Source of the DNA: Hellea sp.
GTDB lineage: Bacteria > Pseudomonadota > Alphaproteobacteria > Caulobacterales > Maricaulaceae
Reading direction: 5' to 3'
Length of the DNA: 43,275 nucleotides
Assembly: GCA_020629545.1 (NCBI GenBank)
Contig: JAHDDC010000024.1
Coordinates: forward strand, 1 to 43,275
Shown piece by piece: positions 8,274 through 18,107 of this stretch. The translations under genes and the position numbers were made by a program. The notes under the pieces were generated by a model that was not told the DNA's origin, did no database searches, and saw only the letters and a program-made list of their open reading frames with translations. The stretch's first letter is position 1. Every line of letters begins with the position of its first letter.

Positions 8274-9674
8274 ATGGACGATACGGGGATAACAGACATA
8301 CCGCCGGAAGAGGCGGAAGAACTTTCTCCACGTGCGGCGAAAATTGCGATTATTGGACGACCAAATGTCGGGAAGTCAACGCTGTTCAACCGGATGGCGG
8401 GTAAAAAGCTTGCGATTGTAAATGATACGCCAGGCGTAACCAGGGATCGGCGCGAGACGAAAGGCCGACTTCGAGGCCGCGACCTTTTGCTCATGGATAC
8501 AGCGGGATTTGAAAACGTTAAGGGCGAGAAGCTTGAAGCTCGAATGAGGGCCCAAACAGAACAAGCCGTATTCGATGCCGATGTTTGTTTATTTGTTTAT
8601 GACGCGCGCGTCGGTGTAACGCCGCTAGATCGAATTTTCGCAGAATTCGTTCGCAAATCCGGTCGACCGACTGTTCTTGTCGCCAATAAGTGCGAATCCA
8701 GAGCCTCTGATGCCGGAATCACTGAAGGGTATAGTTTGGGCATGGGTGACCCGATAGAGGTCGCGGCCGAACATAACATAGGCATGGTCGAACTTGACGA
8801 TGCCATTGAGATGAGCCTTCGCGAAGTGAATTTAATGCCGGAAATTGATGATCTTGATCGGTCGGATGCACCGGTGAGAATTGCTATTGTTGGCCGGCCA
8901 AATGCCGGAAAATCAACACTTATCAATACTTTAATAGGCGAAGATCGATTATTGACGGGACCGGAAGCCGGAGTAACGCGAGACTCGATAACGGTTGATT
9001 ACATGTGGGCTGGCCGACGTGTTCAGTTTCATGACACAGCGGGCATGCGAAAAAAGGCTAAAGTTCAGGAAACTTTGGAAAAGCTATCGGTTGGGGAGTC
9101 TCTGCGCGCCATAAAATTTGCGCAGGTCGTGATACTGCTTATGGATGCCACAATGCCATTTGATAAGCAGGACATGCAAATAGCCGCTTTGTGTGAGCGT
9201 GAAGGCCGAGCAATGGTTATTGGCGTCACAAAGTGGGATCTGGTCGAAAACAAATCAGAAATGGCGAAATCCTTGCGAGAAAAAGCGGGGCGCCTATTGC
9301 CCCAATTGCGAGGCATTCCTGTTGTAATGTTTTCCGGATTGACAGGAAAAAGCGTCGACCGTTTATTGCCCGCAATTGAGCGGGTCCACATTGATTGGAG
9401 CGCTAAAGTCAAAACAGCTGATCTTAATGATTGGCTAATTGAAAAGGTGCGGCGACATCCCCCGCCTGCAGTTAACGGGCGCCGGATTCGACCCAAATAT
9501 ATTACGCAGACAAAGACACGGCCCCCGACATTTGTTTTGAAATGTTCACGAGCAACCAAACTGCCTGAGAGCTATAAGCGATATCTCATAAATGGTATTC
9601 GGGAAGATTTTGATTTGCCGGGTACGCCGATACGACTCTTTGTTCGAGCCGATAAAAATCCATATGATAATTAG
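8274..9674 (+). CDS. der: ribosome biogenesis GTPase Der (EngA)
   Basis: A 466-residue protein with two tandem GTPase domains and a C-terminal KH-like domain, needed for 50S subunit maturation. The first domain has GRPNVGKST and DTAGF; the second has GRPNAGKST, DTAGM and a TKWD G4 motif. The KH-like domain covers roughly the last 110 residues. The length matches the family. In the first domain the G4 element reads NKCE rather than the common NKxD. The start at 8274 lies 5 nt after the bamB stop and has no strong ribosome binding site, so coupling to bamB translation is likely. Confidence 0.95.
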   Translation: MDDTGITDIPPEEAEELSPRAAKIAIIGRPNVGKSTLFNRMAGKKLAIVNDTPGVTRDRRETKGRLRGRDLLLMDTAGFENVKGEKLEARMRAQTEQAVFDADVCLFVYDARVGVTPLDRIFAEFVRKSGRPTVLVANKCESRASDAGITEGYSLGMGDPIEVAAEHNIGMVELDDAIEMSLREVNLMPEIDDLDRSDAPVRIAIVGRPNAGKSTLINTLIGEDRLLTGPEAGVTRDSITVDYMWAGRRVQFHDTAGMRKKAKVQETLEKLSVGESLRAIKFAQVVILLMDATMPFDKQDMQIAALCEREGRAMVIGVTKWDLVENKSEMAKSLREKAGRLLPQLRGIPVVMFSGLTGKSVDRLLPAIERVHIDWSAKVKTADLNDWLIEKVRRHPPPAVNGRRIRPKYITQTKTRPPTFVLKCSRATKLPESYKRYLINGIREDFDLPGTPIRLFVRADKNPYDN

Positions 9675-9684
9675 AGGAACAGAA

Positions 9685-11568
9685 ATGCATCATTTAAAAG
9701 TAATAGCGGCAAGCCTTATGGTTATCGGATTGGCCGCCTGTGGTTCTCAGTCTGAAACAGATACCCATTCTCAATTGGGGAAAGTGATTAAGAACGACAA
9801 GTTCACTTATGCGAATTATGATAAGGTTCAAATGACACATCTAGATCTAGATCTGGATGTCAATTTTGACAGAAAGGTTTTGGACGGTACCGCGCGAATA
9901 GAATTTGAGAAGCTTGATCCATCCGCAGAGGAACTGGTTCTCGATGCAAAAGATCTTTCGATTGAATCCGTTAAATTCTTGTCCGCTGGGAACTGGGCGG
10001 ATGCCGAATATTCATTGTCAGATGATGACGACCTTATGGGGCAGGCATTAGTTGTAAAAATTCCCGCAGGTTCACAACAGATATTGATCGATTATGAAAC
10101 CAGTCCAGAGGCAGAAGGACTACAATGGCTTTCCCCGGCTCAAACGGCTGGAAAGCGGCATCCATATTTATTCTCACAGGCTCAGGCCATCAATGCGCGA
10201 ACCATGGCGCCTGTTCAGGATACGCCAGCGGTACGTATTACATATGAGGCTACCCTGCGAACGCCACCAGAATTGCTCGCGCTGATGAGTGCAGATCAAG
10301 ACCCATATACACCGCGAGATGGAGAATATAGTTTTGAAATGCCGCAACCGATCCCGGCATATTTATTGGCTATTGCTGTCGGAGATATCGAATTTAAAGC
10401 GATAAATGATCATATTGGTGTTTACGCGGAGAAATATATTCTCGATGCGTCCGCCGAAGAGTTTTCAGAGACGCCGATGATGGAAGACGCCAATGCGGCG
10501 TTATATGGCCCCTATCGCTGGGGACGCTATGATCTAATTGTATTACCACCCAGTTTCCCCTTTGGCGGAATGGAAAATCCTCGCTTGTCTTTTCTCACCC
10601 CAACGCTTGTTGCAGGTGACAAAAGCCTGACAAATGTTGTCGCACATGAATTGGCCCATAGCTGGTCAGGAAACTTGGTCACTAACTCAAGTTGGCGTGA
10701 TAGCTGGCTGAATGAAGGTTTCACATCCTATGTTGAAAACAGAGTGATGGAGGCTCTTTATGGTGAAGGTCGGGCGAATATGGAGCAAGCTCTGGATATG
10801 GAGAGCTTGAAAGCTGGAATCGCGTCGGCCAAGAGCGCTGAACTCACACATTTGAAAATGCCGGAAAATCTGGCGCATCCCGATGATGCCTTCACGCAAG
10901 TGGCATATATCAAGGGCGCGAATTTTCTATTTTTTCTAGAAGACCGATATGGCAGAGATCAATTTGATCCCTTCTTAAAACAATATTTCGACACCTATGC
11001 GTTTAAAAGCGTGACAACCGAAGATTTTCTAGACTATTTGCAAAAGCACTTAGGGGCCAAATATCCGGATAAAGTCAGCCAGAAAGAAATTGATGCCTGG
11101 GTTTATGGGCCCGGACTTCCTGACACTGCTCGACAGGTAAAGTCTTCGGCATTCGATAATGTGAGCCAACTTCAAGCTAAATGGTTGTCGGGTGAGATAA
11201 AAGCCAAAGATATTCCGACAGGGAATTGGTCAACGCATGAATGGCTACATTTCTTGAAAACTTTACCGGATAATCTCTCCAAGCCCAAAATGGCTGAGCT
11301 TGACAAAGCTTTCCGCCTAACAGGCACAAAGAATGCGGAAACGGCCTTCGCGTGGTATATGCAAGCGATCAAAACGGATTATCGCGCGGTGATGCCGCAA
11401 CTTCGTAAGTTCTTGATGGAAGTCGGGCGCGGTAAATTTATTTACAGGCTTTATGCGGCTTTGAAAGACAATGGCAAAGAAACATGGGCCAAGAATGTCT
11501 ATTCTCAGGCTCGTAATGGTTATCATCCGATTGCTCAGCGCCGGATTGACGCGATCTTGGAAAAATAG
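9685..11568 (+). CDS. M1 family zinc aminopeptidase, lipoprotein (leukotriene A4 hydrolase-like)
   Basis: A 627-residue exported metallopeptidase. The frame is open from 9592, but ATG 9685 is chosen because AGAGGAAC precedes it and it begins a lipoprotein signal ending GLAAC (Cys20). The zinc site is complete: His321-Glu322-x-x-His325 followed by Glu344 in WLNEG, the HExxH-18-E spacing of M1 peptidases. The exopeptidase motif reads GGMEN. A C-terminal helical domain of about 150 residues resembles that of leukotriene A4 hydrolase and cold-active bacterial homologues. It probably degrades peptides at the periplasmic face of a membrane. It starts 10 nt after der and ends flush with the next gene. 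Confidence 0.9.
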   Translation: MHHLKVIAASLMVIGLAACGSQSETDTHSQLGKVIKNDKFTYANYDKVQMTHLDLDLDVNFDRKVLDGTARIEFEKLDPSAEELVLDAKDLSIESVKFLSAGNWADAEYSLSDDDDLMGQALVVKIPAGSQQILIDYETSPEAEGLQWLSPAQTAGKRHPYLFSQAQAINARTMAPVQDTPAVRITYEATLRTPPELLALMSADQDPYTPRDGEYSFEMPQPIPAYLLAIAVGDIEFKAINDHIGVYAEKYILDASAEEFSETPMMEDANAALYGPYRWGRYDLIVLPPSFPFGGMENPRLSFLTPTLVAGDKSLTNVVAHELAHSWSGNLVTNSSWRDSWLNEGFTSYVENRVMEALYGEGRANMEQALDMESLKAGIASAKSAELTHLKMPENLAHPDDAFTQVAYIKGANFLFFLEDRYGRDQFDPFLKQYFDTYAFKSVTTEDFLDYLQKHLGAKYPDKVSQKEIDAWVYGPGLPDTARQVKSSAFDNVSQLQAKWLSGEIKAKDIPTGNWSTHEWLHFLKTLPDNLSKPKMAELDKAFRLTGTKNAETAFAWYMQAIKTDYRAVMPQLRKFLMEVGRGKFIYRLYAALKDNGKETWAKNVYSQARNGYHPIAQRRIDAILEK

Positions 11569-12489
11569 ATGGGTCGTTCAGTCATACTTCTTGATGGAGG
11601 GATGGGACAGGAACTCGTCAAGCGTTCAGATCAAGAACCCACGCCATTGTGGTCAGCTAAAGTGATGTTAGATAATCCTGAACTGGTTCAGACGGTCCAC
11701 GAGGAATATATACAGGCAGGGGCCAAGGTAATAACGCTGAACAATTATACGGCGACGACTGAGCGTTTATCTCGTGATGCGACAGTGGATCTTATGGCTC
11801 CTATTCATCGAGCAGCCAAGGAAGCTGCTCGACGGGCCAGAAATAAAACTGCCGACAAAGGTGTTGAGATTGCGGGCTGTCTTCCGCCCTTGGTCGCCAG
11901 CTATAAGCCTGAATTAGCGCCGTCCTCAGAAGAATGTCTCCAGAGTTATCGAGACCTTGTAGATTTTCAAAAGGATGGCGTCGATTTGTTTATCGTTGAG
12001 ACCGCATCCAATATTTGTGAGGCGGTAGCCGCCACTCGAGCTGTCGAAGAAATTGGTATGCCCGTATGGACAAGTTTCACCTTGAGTGATGATGAAAGTT
12101 CGACCTTACGTTCCGGCGAGAGTTTAGAGTACGCAATGGAGCAAGTCATTGCTGCGGGCGCTGATGCAGTTTTGATCAATTGTTCAATGCCGGAAACGAT
12201 TCAAAGGGCGCTTGAGGTCTTAAATCATGCATGTGTTCCAACAGGGGCGTACGCTAATGGGTTTAAGTCTATTGCCGGATTGGACGCGGGTGGTACGGTC
12301 AAGTCGCTTTCGGCGCGTGAGGACCTAAGCCCGCAAATATATGCAAAGTGGGGCCTCAATTGTGTAGACGCTGGTCTGACAATTATCGGTGGGTGTTGCG
12401 AAACCAGTCCGGCGCATATATCGGCTCTAAAAACTGAGCTCGAAAAAGCTGGCTATGAAATAACCTCGAAATCCAATTTGGCAGTCTAG
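11569..12489 (+). CDS. homocysteine S-methyltransferase family protein
   Basis: A 306-residue zinc-dependent methyltransferase of the MmuM/BHMT fold, expected to methylate homocysteine to methionine with S-methylmethionine, betaine or a similar donor. It opens with LLDGGMGQEL, and the three zinc ligands are visible: Cys205 in INCSMPE and Cys276/Cys277 in GGCCETSP. The donor cannot be told from sequence. The ATG follows the stop of the M1 peptidase directly with no spacer, so the two are probably co-transcribed. At its 3' end the stop codon overlaps that of the opposing Old Yellow Enzyme gene. Confidence 0.88.
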   Translation: MGRSVILLDGGMGQELVKRSDQEPTPLWSAKVMLDNPELVQTVHEEYIQAGAKVITLNNYTATTERLSRDATVDLMAPIHRAAKEAARRARNKTADKGVEIAGCLPPLVASYKPELAPSSEECLQSYRDLVDFQKDGVDLFIVETASNICEAVAATRAVEEIGMPVWTSFTLSDDESSTLRSGESLEYAMEQVIAAGADAVLINCSMPETIQRALEVLNHACVPTGAYANGFKSIAGLDAGGTVKSLSAREDLSPQIYAKWGLNCVDAGLTIIGGCCETSPAHISALKTELEKAGYEITSKSNLAV

Positions 12490-12510
12490 AAATACTCTGC
12501 CATAGCTTTT
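12479..12510. terminator. possible terminator over a convergent gene junction
   Basis: TGGCAG (12479-12484) and CTGCCA (12497-12502) pair around a 12-base loop that holds the two overlapping stop codons. On the plus strand four T follow at 12507-12510. The hairpin is formed partly from the coding ends of both genes. Confidence 0.45.
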
Positions 12511-13589
12511 GGGTCGTAATCCGAAAGCTCGTCAAATTTTCCGGCTTTAACTTTCTGTGCCCAAAGCGGATCTTGAAGGAGGGCGCGACCGACAGCAACC
12601 AAGTCAAACTCACCTTTCTCAAGACGTTCCGACAATTCATCAAGCGATCGTTTTTCAGAGCTTTCCTGATTGACTAAGGACCCGATAAAGTCCGAAGATA
12701 GCCCAACCGAACCGACGGTAATTGTCGCTAATCCGGTGATTTTCTTTACCCATCCTGCCAGATTGAGATCTGAGCCATCAAATTCCGGCTCCCAGAAACG
12801 ACGCGTTGAACAATGAAAAATATCGAGGCCTGCATCTACCAAACCACCGAGAAAACGTTCCAGCTCTTTGGGGGTCTTCGCCAACTTTGCATCGTAGTTT
12901 TGCTGTTTCCATTGAGAGAAGCGAAGTATAATTGGAAAGTCTTCACCGACTTCGCTCCGAATAGATCTTATTACGTCCGCGCCAAACTTAGAGCGGTTTT
13001 CGATGGACCCTCCATACTGGTCGCTTCTGATGTTCATGCCTTCCCAGAAAAATTCATCAACCAAATATCCGTGCGCTCCGTGAATTTCCACCGAGTCAAA
13101 CCCGATCTCTTTGGCGATTTTTGCGGCGCGGCCGAAAGATGCAATCATATCCGCAATATCCGACTCGCTAGGTTCTGGAAGAACTTGTTTGCCTGTATGG
13201 GTGATGCCTGAAGGGCCATCACTTATGGCGTCTGGAAAGGGCCCTTTTCCGGGTTTACGGGTCATGCCGACGTGCCAGAGCTGGGGCGCAATTTTTCCGC
13301 CCTTTGCATGAACCTGGCGAGCCACATTTTCCCAGCCTTTAATGGCATCATCTTGGTAGAAATTCGGGACATTTGCGTTGTCAGAGGAGCCGGGCCGATC
13401 GATACTGGTTCCTTCCGTAATAATCAAACCCACATCAGCAGCTGCGCGTCTGGCATAGTAATCCGCAACATTTTGTCCTGGAACGCCGTCCGGCGACATG
13501 TTCCGGGTCATGGGCGCCATGACAATTCTATTGTCAAGGTGCAGGTTTTTACAGCTAAAGGGTTTGAAAAGCGGAGAAATACTGGTCAT
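12486..13589 (-). CDS. NADH:flavin oxidoreductase, Old Yellow Enzyme family
   Basis: A 367-residue FMN-dependent ene-reductase, reducing activated C=C bonds with NAD(P)H in the cytoplasm. It begins with the family-typical FKPFSCKNLHLDNRIVMAPMTRN, then HVGMTRKPG-type loop residues, EIHGAHGYLVDEFFW carrying the substrate-binding His, and VGRALLQDPLWAQKV near the end, the FMN phosphate region. It belongs to the single-domain OYE group, lacking the Fe-S and second flavin domains of dienoyl-CoA reductases. The natural substrate is unknown. It runs against the homocysteine methyltransferase gene with a 4-nt overlap of stops, and diverges from the lipocalin gene. Confidence 0.9.
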   Translation of the reverse strand: MTSISPLFKPFSCKNLHLDNRIVMAPMTRNMSPDGVPGQNVADYYARRAAADVGLIITEGTSIDRPGSSDNANVPNFYQDDAIKGWENVARQVHAKGGKIAPQLWHVGMTRKPGKGPFPDAISDGPSGITHTGKQVLPEPSESDIADMIASFGRAAKIAKEIGFDSVEIHGAHGYLVDEFFWEGMNIRSDQYGGSIENRSKFGADVIRSIRSEVGEDFPIILRFSQWKQQNYDAKLAKTPKELERFLGGLVDAGLDIFHCSTRRFWEPEFDGSDLNLAGWVKKITGLATITVGSVGLSSDFIGSLVNQESSEKRSLDELSERLEKGEFDLVAVGRALLQDPLWAQKVKAGKFDELSDYDPKAMAEYF

Positions 13590-13638
13590 ATGCTGGGGAA
13601 TAGTAACGATTTATCTTTGGTACAACAGGTTTTTTGAA

Positions 13639-14172
13639 ATGAAGAAGTATTTTATTGCGGTCTTTTTGTTGGTATCATTTCTATTTGCGGGCTGTTCGAC
13701 AACACTCGCGCCAGACGTTGTTCCTGTTTCAAATTTCCAAGCTGATCGTTATCTTGGGAAATGGTATGAAGTTGCCAGGATTGATAACCGATTTGAAAAA
13801 GGACTTTCTCAGGTTACAGCTCAATATACTCGGCGAGAGGATGGCGGTATAGACGTCGTAAACCGGGGTTACAAAGCCAAAGATGAAAAATGGAAGGATG
13901 CTGTTGGGAAGGCTTATTTTGTAGACGGACCTGACAAAGGGCATCTTAAAGTATCATTTTTTGGCCCTTTCTATGGACCTTATGTTGTCTTTGATTTGGA
14001 TAGTGAATATCAGCACAGTTTTGTGACAAATCACAATAAAAAGTATCTGTGGCTATTGTCCCGAAACCCAAAATTACCCCAATCCGTGAAAGATCGATTT
14101 GAATTAAAAGTCAAAGAAATGAATTTCAATACGGAGAAGTTGATCTGGGTGGATCAAACGCCAATCGATTAA
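13639..14172 (+). CDS. lipocalin (Blc-like outer membrane lipoprotein)
   Basis: A 177-residue lipocalin. The signal peptide ends in the lipobox FAGC, so it should be lipid-anchored, probably to the outer membrane as for E. coli Blc. The mature part opens with the DRYLGKWYEVARI block containing the GxW lipocalin signature, and the remaining strands, including YVVFDLDSEYQHSFV and YLWLLSRNP, match the bacterial lipocalin barrel. Blc binds lysophospholipids and fatty acids and is linked to envelope stress. The frame is open from 13498, but ATG 13639 is the start that gives a signal peptide. It diverges from the OYE gene 49 nt away. Confidence 0.92.
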   Translation: MKKYFIAVFLLVSFLFAGCSTTLAPDVVPVSNFQADRYLGKWYEVARIDNRFEKGLSQVTAQYTRREDGGIDVVNRGYKAKDEKWKDAVGKAYFVDGPDKGHLKVSFFGPFYGPYVVFDLDSEYQHSFVTNHNKKYLWLLSRNPKLPQSVKDRFELKVKEMNFNTEKLIWVDQTPID

Positions 14173-14198
14173 TCTCCGACTATCAATTAGCGAATTAT

Positions 14199-14300
14199 CT
14201 ATTCAGAAGGCGAATCCGGCGTCCGGCTATCAATGGCCCACACAGCGACCATTAACAGGACGCCCAATATCGCTCCGGGTATGACGATATAGTTTAACAT
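14199..14300 (-). CDS. 33-aa single-pass membrane protein (predicted)
   Basis: A small open frame from ATG at 14300 to TAG at 14199-14201. Residues 3-23 form one clean hydrophobic helix (IVIPGAILGVLLMVAVWAI), followed by a short polar tail rich in Asp, Ser and Pro. This layout is typical of real bacterial small membrane proteins. No Shine-Dalgarno is obvious. It sits between the converging lipocalin end and the divergent nrdJ start, in a gap otherwise empty of genes. No family is recognised. Confidence 0.5.
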   Translation of the reverse strand: MLNYIVIPGAILGVLLMVAVWAIDSRTPDSPSE

Positions 14301-14395
14301 TGTATCGAGTATACGCGATTCGATCTAAAAACTAGTTAAAGAAAAATATACAGTTTTTTAAGGTGTTTACGTTGCCTTGCGATAAGGGGGAATAA

Positions 14396-14411
14396 AGCCT
14401 ATCTTTAGGCT
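14396..14411 (+). promoter_or_regulatory. hairpin abutting the nrdJ ribosome binding site
   Basis: AGCCTA (14396-14401) pairs with TAGGCT (14406-14411) across a four-base loop, and the Shine-Dalgarno GGAAGG of nrdJ follows directly at 14412-14417. It could influence ribosome access or mRNA stability. There is no room for a cobalamin riboswitch. Confidence 0.4.
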
Positions 14412-14422
14412 GGAAGGTGCCA

Positions 14423-17400
14423 ATGCAAGTTTCTCGAAAATTTACCCGTGATGGCGACGGCCCGTATGCGGATTTATCATTTAAAACAGTCAGTAGTGAA
14501 CTGCGCCGGCTCGATGGATCGATTATGTCATCGTCAGGTGAGTTCATAGTACCGGAAGGGTTTTCTCAGGTTGCCTGTGATATTTTAGCCCGAAAATACT
14601 TTCGAAAAGCGGGCGTACCTCAAAAAACTAAACCCCTAAAAGATCCAAATATTCCAGCATGGATACAAAAACGCGTGCCAGTCGGAAAAAAGACAAAGGG
14701 TGAAAACGATGCGAGAGATGTATTTAATCGGTTAGCAGGCTGCTGGACCTATTGGGGCTGGATCGGCGGATATTTTAACGCAGAAGAAGACGCCAGAGCT
14801 TTTTATGATGAAGTCCGTTTCATGCTCGCGGCCCAGATGGCGGCCCCAAATTCTCCGCAATGGTTCAATACAGGATTGAATTGGGCTTATGGATTAGAGG
14901 GAACTGCGCAGGGTCATTACTTTGTTCATCACGAGACAGGTAAATTAGAAAAATCACAGAATGCTTTCGAACGTCCTCAACCTCACGCTTGTTTTATTCA
15001 ATCGGTAGATGACCGGCTTCTAGGCGAGGGCGGGATCATGGATCTGTGGCACAGGGAGGCCCGTCTATTCAAATATGGATCAGGAACCGGGACGAATTTT
15101 TCAAATCTTCGCGGTTTAAATGAGCCGCTGTCCGGCGGGGGTGAGTCATCGGGTCTGATGAGCTTCTTAAAGGTAGGAGACGCGTCTGCGGGAGCGATTA
15201 AGTCAGGTGGTACGACGCGCCGAGCCGCCAAAATGGTTATCGTGGATATTGATCATCCAGATATTGAAGCCTTCATAGATTGGAAAACAGAAGAAGAACT
15301 AAAAGTTGCGGCGCTCGTTGCAGGGAGTAAAGTTTTAAAGAAACGTCTCAGTGCAATAATGGATGCTGCCATAAACTGTTCGGGTTCTCAGTCAGATTGT
15401 TTTGATCCCTCCAAGAACACTGCTCTAAAGCGAGCAATGCAATATGCACGGCGTGACGGGGTTCCAACAGGAATAATAGAGCGTGCCATGTCTCTGGCAA
15501 AACAGGGTATAGACAGTATTGAAATCACGGAGCTCACCACGGATTGGAATAGTGATGCATATGCAACGGTAGCCGGGCAAAATGCTAATAATTCTGTTAG
15601 AGTTTCGAATGCTTTTATCCGTGCTGTCGCTAATGATGAGCACTGGGATTTAATCCGAAGGGTAGACGGGTCCGTTGCCAAGAACGTCTCAGCGCGATTT
15701 CTTTGGGATAAAATTTCCAAAGCCGCATGGACGAGCGCCGATCCAGGTGTGCAATTCCATGACACCATCAATAGTTGGCATACATGTTCAGACTCCGGGG
15801 AAATTAGGGGATCTAACCCATGCTCCGAATATATGTTTTTAGATGATACAGCTTGCAATCTCGCATCGCTAAATTTGATAAAGTTTCGGAACGAAGACGG
15901 TGGTTTCGATGTCGACAGTTTTGTGCATGCCTGCCGACTATGGACTATCGTATTAGAGATTTCGGTAATGATGGCCCAATTTCCAGCAGCGGTTATTGCC
16001 GAAAAATCCTATCGTTACCGAACGCTTGGACTTGGATTTGCGAACATTGGCGGGCTCCTCATGTCCAGCGGAATAGCGTATGACAGTGACGAGGGACGTG
16101 CAGCTTGCGGTGCAATATCAGCCTTGCTTTCTGGTGTCGCTTACCAAACATCGGCTGAAATGGCTGAGTTTATGGGAGCTTTTCCCGGATTTGAGAAAAA
16201 TCGGGATCCGATGATGCGCGTTATACAAAACCATCGCCGTGCATCGGAAAATAGAAAAACATATGACAAGCTGTCTTACCGACCGATGGGATTGGATACA
16301 GTAAAATGCCCGTTTGAAGGTTTAGTCGATCGCGCCATCAAATCATGGCGCGCGGCTGAAAAAAAGGGCAGCGTTCATGGTTTTAGAAACGCTCAGGTTA
16401 GCGTTATAGCGCCGACAGGTACAATTGGGCTGCTAATGGACTGTGATACGACTGGAATTGAACCCGATTTCGCGCTGGTGAAGTTTAAGTCATTGGCGGG
16501 TGGTGGTCATTTCAAGATTATCAATCAAGCTGTTCCGACAGCGTTGAGAGCTCTTGGATATGCGCCTAGCGAAATAGAAGATATTATCGAATTTGCTTTG
16601 GGTCGCGCTACGCTAAAAGGTTCTCCCGCGATCGGTCATAATGTCCTTAAAACCCGCGGGTTTAGCGATTACGAGATCGGAAAAATTGAAGACGCCGTTA
16701 AGGATGCATTTGACATTCGCTATGCGTTTTCTGTTTCAGTTTTAGACCCGGATTTTTGCAAAGAAGCATTGGGGCTAACGAGTGAACAACTTGAGAAGAG
16801 CGGGCATGACCTTTTACCGCTATTGGGGTTTTCTGAAGAGGATATTGTTGCCGCGAACGTTTATTGCGCTGGCGCAATGACATTAGAGGGGGCGCCACAT
16901 ATAAAAGATGCACATCTGGATGTATTTGATTGTGCGACACCTTGTGGACGGACAGGCACCCGGTTTTTATCTGCAAGATCCCACGTCATGATGATGGCCG
17001 CAGCTCAGCCATTTATTTCTGGTGCGATCTCTAAAACTGTAAATATGCCGTCTCACGCTTCTATTGAAGACTGTCGGGATATTTATGATCTCGCCTGGAA
17101 GACTGGGCTTAAATCGATCGCGATTTATCGCGATGGGTCAAAACTTTCACAACCACTGAATAGTTTATTATTTGCTGAAGAAGAACTCGACGCGCTCGAA
17201 GATGGTCTGGATCAACCAGCGGCTAAAAAGGCAAATCATACCGCAGAACGTGTCGTGGAGAAAGTTATAGAACGAATAGTCGAAAAGCCGGCTGAACGCG
17301 AAAGGCTTCCGGATCGCCGCACGGGCTATATTCAAAAGGCAACGATCGGTGGGCATAAAGTCTATTTACATACGGGCGAGTTTGAAAGCGGCCGCCTCGG

Positions 17401-18037
17401 TGAAATATTTATCGATATGCATAAAGAAGGCGCGGCATTCCGATCCCTTATGAATAATTTTGCGATCGCTATTTCTATCGGGCTACAATATGGCGTGCCG
17501 CTAGAGGAATTCGTAGAAGCTTTTGTCTTTACGCGATTTGAGCCCTCCGGCCCTGTTGTCGGCAATGACCGTATTAAGTTCTCAAATTCAATACTGGATT
17601 ATATTTTCAGAGAACTTGGTATTTCTTATCTCGGTTGGCATGATCTGGCGCATGTAAATCCAAATGAGGCAACACCAGATCATATCGGGCAAGGGGAAGC
17701 CGAGCGTAATCCTGGCCCTAACAAACCCGGCGAGCAATTATATCTCCCGGGCTACTCCAAAGGGTTTAACCGCGATACAAGCCGGGAAGAGAATGTGGTC
17801 CCGTTCACGCAACGTGCGACGGATATCGAAACGAATGAACAGGACTTGAATCTCCAATTAGATCAGGAAAATTTGGACCTTTTGGAAAATACCAAAGGTT
17901 CGCGATTGTCGTCTTCAGGAGCTCGGTTTCGTGGATATACGGGTGATTCATGTAACGAATGCGGTCATTTTACGCTCGTTCGAAACGGAACATGTTTAAA
18001 ATGTGAGACTTGCGGGACGACAACAGGGTGTTCATAG
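14423..18037 (+). CDS. nrdJ: adenosylcobalamin-dependent ribonucleotide reductase, class II
   Basis: A 1204-residue class II reductase, making deoxyribonucleotides with a radical generated from vitamin B12. ATG 14423 is preferred over the in-frame GTG at 14417 because GGAAGG lies five bases before it. Active-site residues are visible: Cys190 (HACFIQS), and NPCSE with Cys467 as the expected thiyl site and Glu469. Cys478 follows 11 residues later as the redox partner, the same spacing as in well-studied class II enzymes. The insert around residues 290-370 is shared by large alphaproteobacterial NrdJ. The C terminus ends with five Cys in CxxC...CxxC..C arrangement, the swinging reductant tail. 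No other reductase gene is in the window. Confidence 0.95.
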   Translation: MQVSRKFTRDGDGPYADLSFKTVSSELRRLDGSIMSSSGEFIVPEGFSQVACDILARKYFRKAGVPQKTKPLKDPNIPAWIQKRVPVGKKTKGENDARDVFNRLAGCWTYWGWIGGYFNAEEDARAFYDEVRFMLAAQMAAPNSPQWFNTGLNWAYGLEGTAQGHYFVHHETGKLEKSQNAFERPQPHACFIQSVDDRLLGEGGIMDLWHREARLFKYGSGTGTNFSNLRGLNEPLSGGGESSGLMSFLKVGDASAGAIKSGGTTRRAAKMVIVDIDHPDIEAFIDWKTEEELKVAALVAGSKVLKKRLSAIMDAAINCSGSQSDCFDPSKNTALKRAMQYARRDGVPTGIIERAMSLAKQGIDSIEITELTTDWNSDAYATVAGQNANNSVRVSNAFIRAVANDEHWDLIRRVDGSVAKNVSARFLWDKISKAAWTSADPGVQFHDTINSWHTCSDSGEIRGSNPCSEYMFLDDTACNLASLNLIKFRNEDGGFDVDSFVHACRLWTIVLEISVMMAQFPAAVIAEKSYRYRTLGLGFANIGGLLMSSGIAYDSDEGRAACGAISALLSGVAYQTSAEMAEFMGAFPGFEKNRDPMMRVIQNHRRASENRKTYDKLSYRPMGLDTVKCPFEGLVDRAIKSWRAAEKKGSVHGFRNAQVSVIAPTGTIGLLMDCDTTGIEPDFALVKFKSLAGGGHFKIINQAVPTALRALGYAPSEIEDIIEFALGRATLKGSPAIGHNVLKTRGFSDYEIGKIEDAVKDAFDIRYAFSVSVLDPDFCKEALGLTSEQLEKSGHDLLPLLGFSEEDIVAANVYCAGAMTLEGAPHIKDAHLDVFDCATPCGRTGTRFLSARSHVMMMAAAQPFISGAISKTVNMPSHASIEDCRDIYDLAWKTGLKSIAIYRDGSKLSQPLNSLLFAEEELDALEDGLDQPAAKKANHTAERVVEKVIERIVEKPAERERLPDRRTGYIQKATIGGHKVYLHTGEFESGRLGEIFIDMHKEGAAFRSLMNNFAIAISIGLQYGVPLEEFVEAFVFTRFEPSGPVVGNDRIKFSNSILDYIFRELGISYLGWHDLAHVNPNEATPDHIGQGEAERNPGPNKPGEQLYLPGYSKGFNRDTSREENVVPFTQRATDIETNEQDLNLQLDQENLDLLENTKGSRLSSSGARFRGYTGDSCNECGHFTLVRNGTCLKCETCGTTTGCS

Positions 18038-18107
18038 TAAGTATAAATTACAGGACATTACCGTAAATTTATTCGTAGTTCAGGCAAGGGGTGCTATAGA
18101 ACAGCCA

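Noticed and set aside
9065-9559. 164-codon minus-strand ORF inside der
   Set aside because: Shadow of the second GTPase and KH-like domains of Der, which are clearly coding on the other strand.
14301-14422. Cobalamin riboswitch upstream of B12-dependent nrdJ
   Set aside because: The gap is about 120 nt, too short for the aptamer, and no B12-box-like sequence was seen.
15388-15858. 156-codon minus-strand ORF inside nrdJ
   Set aside because: Lies opposite conserved NrdJ active-site sequence; chance open frame.
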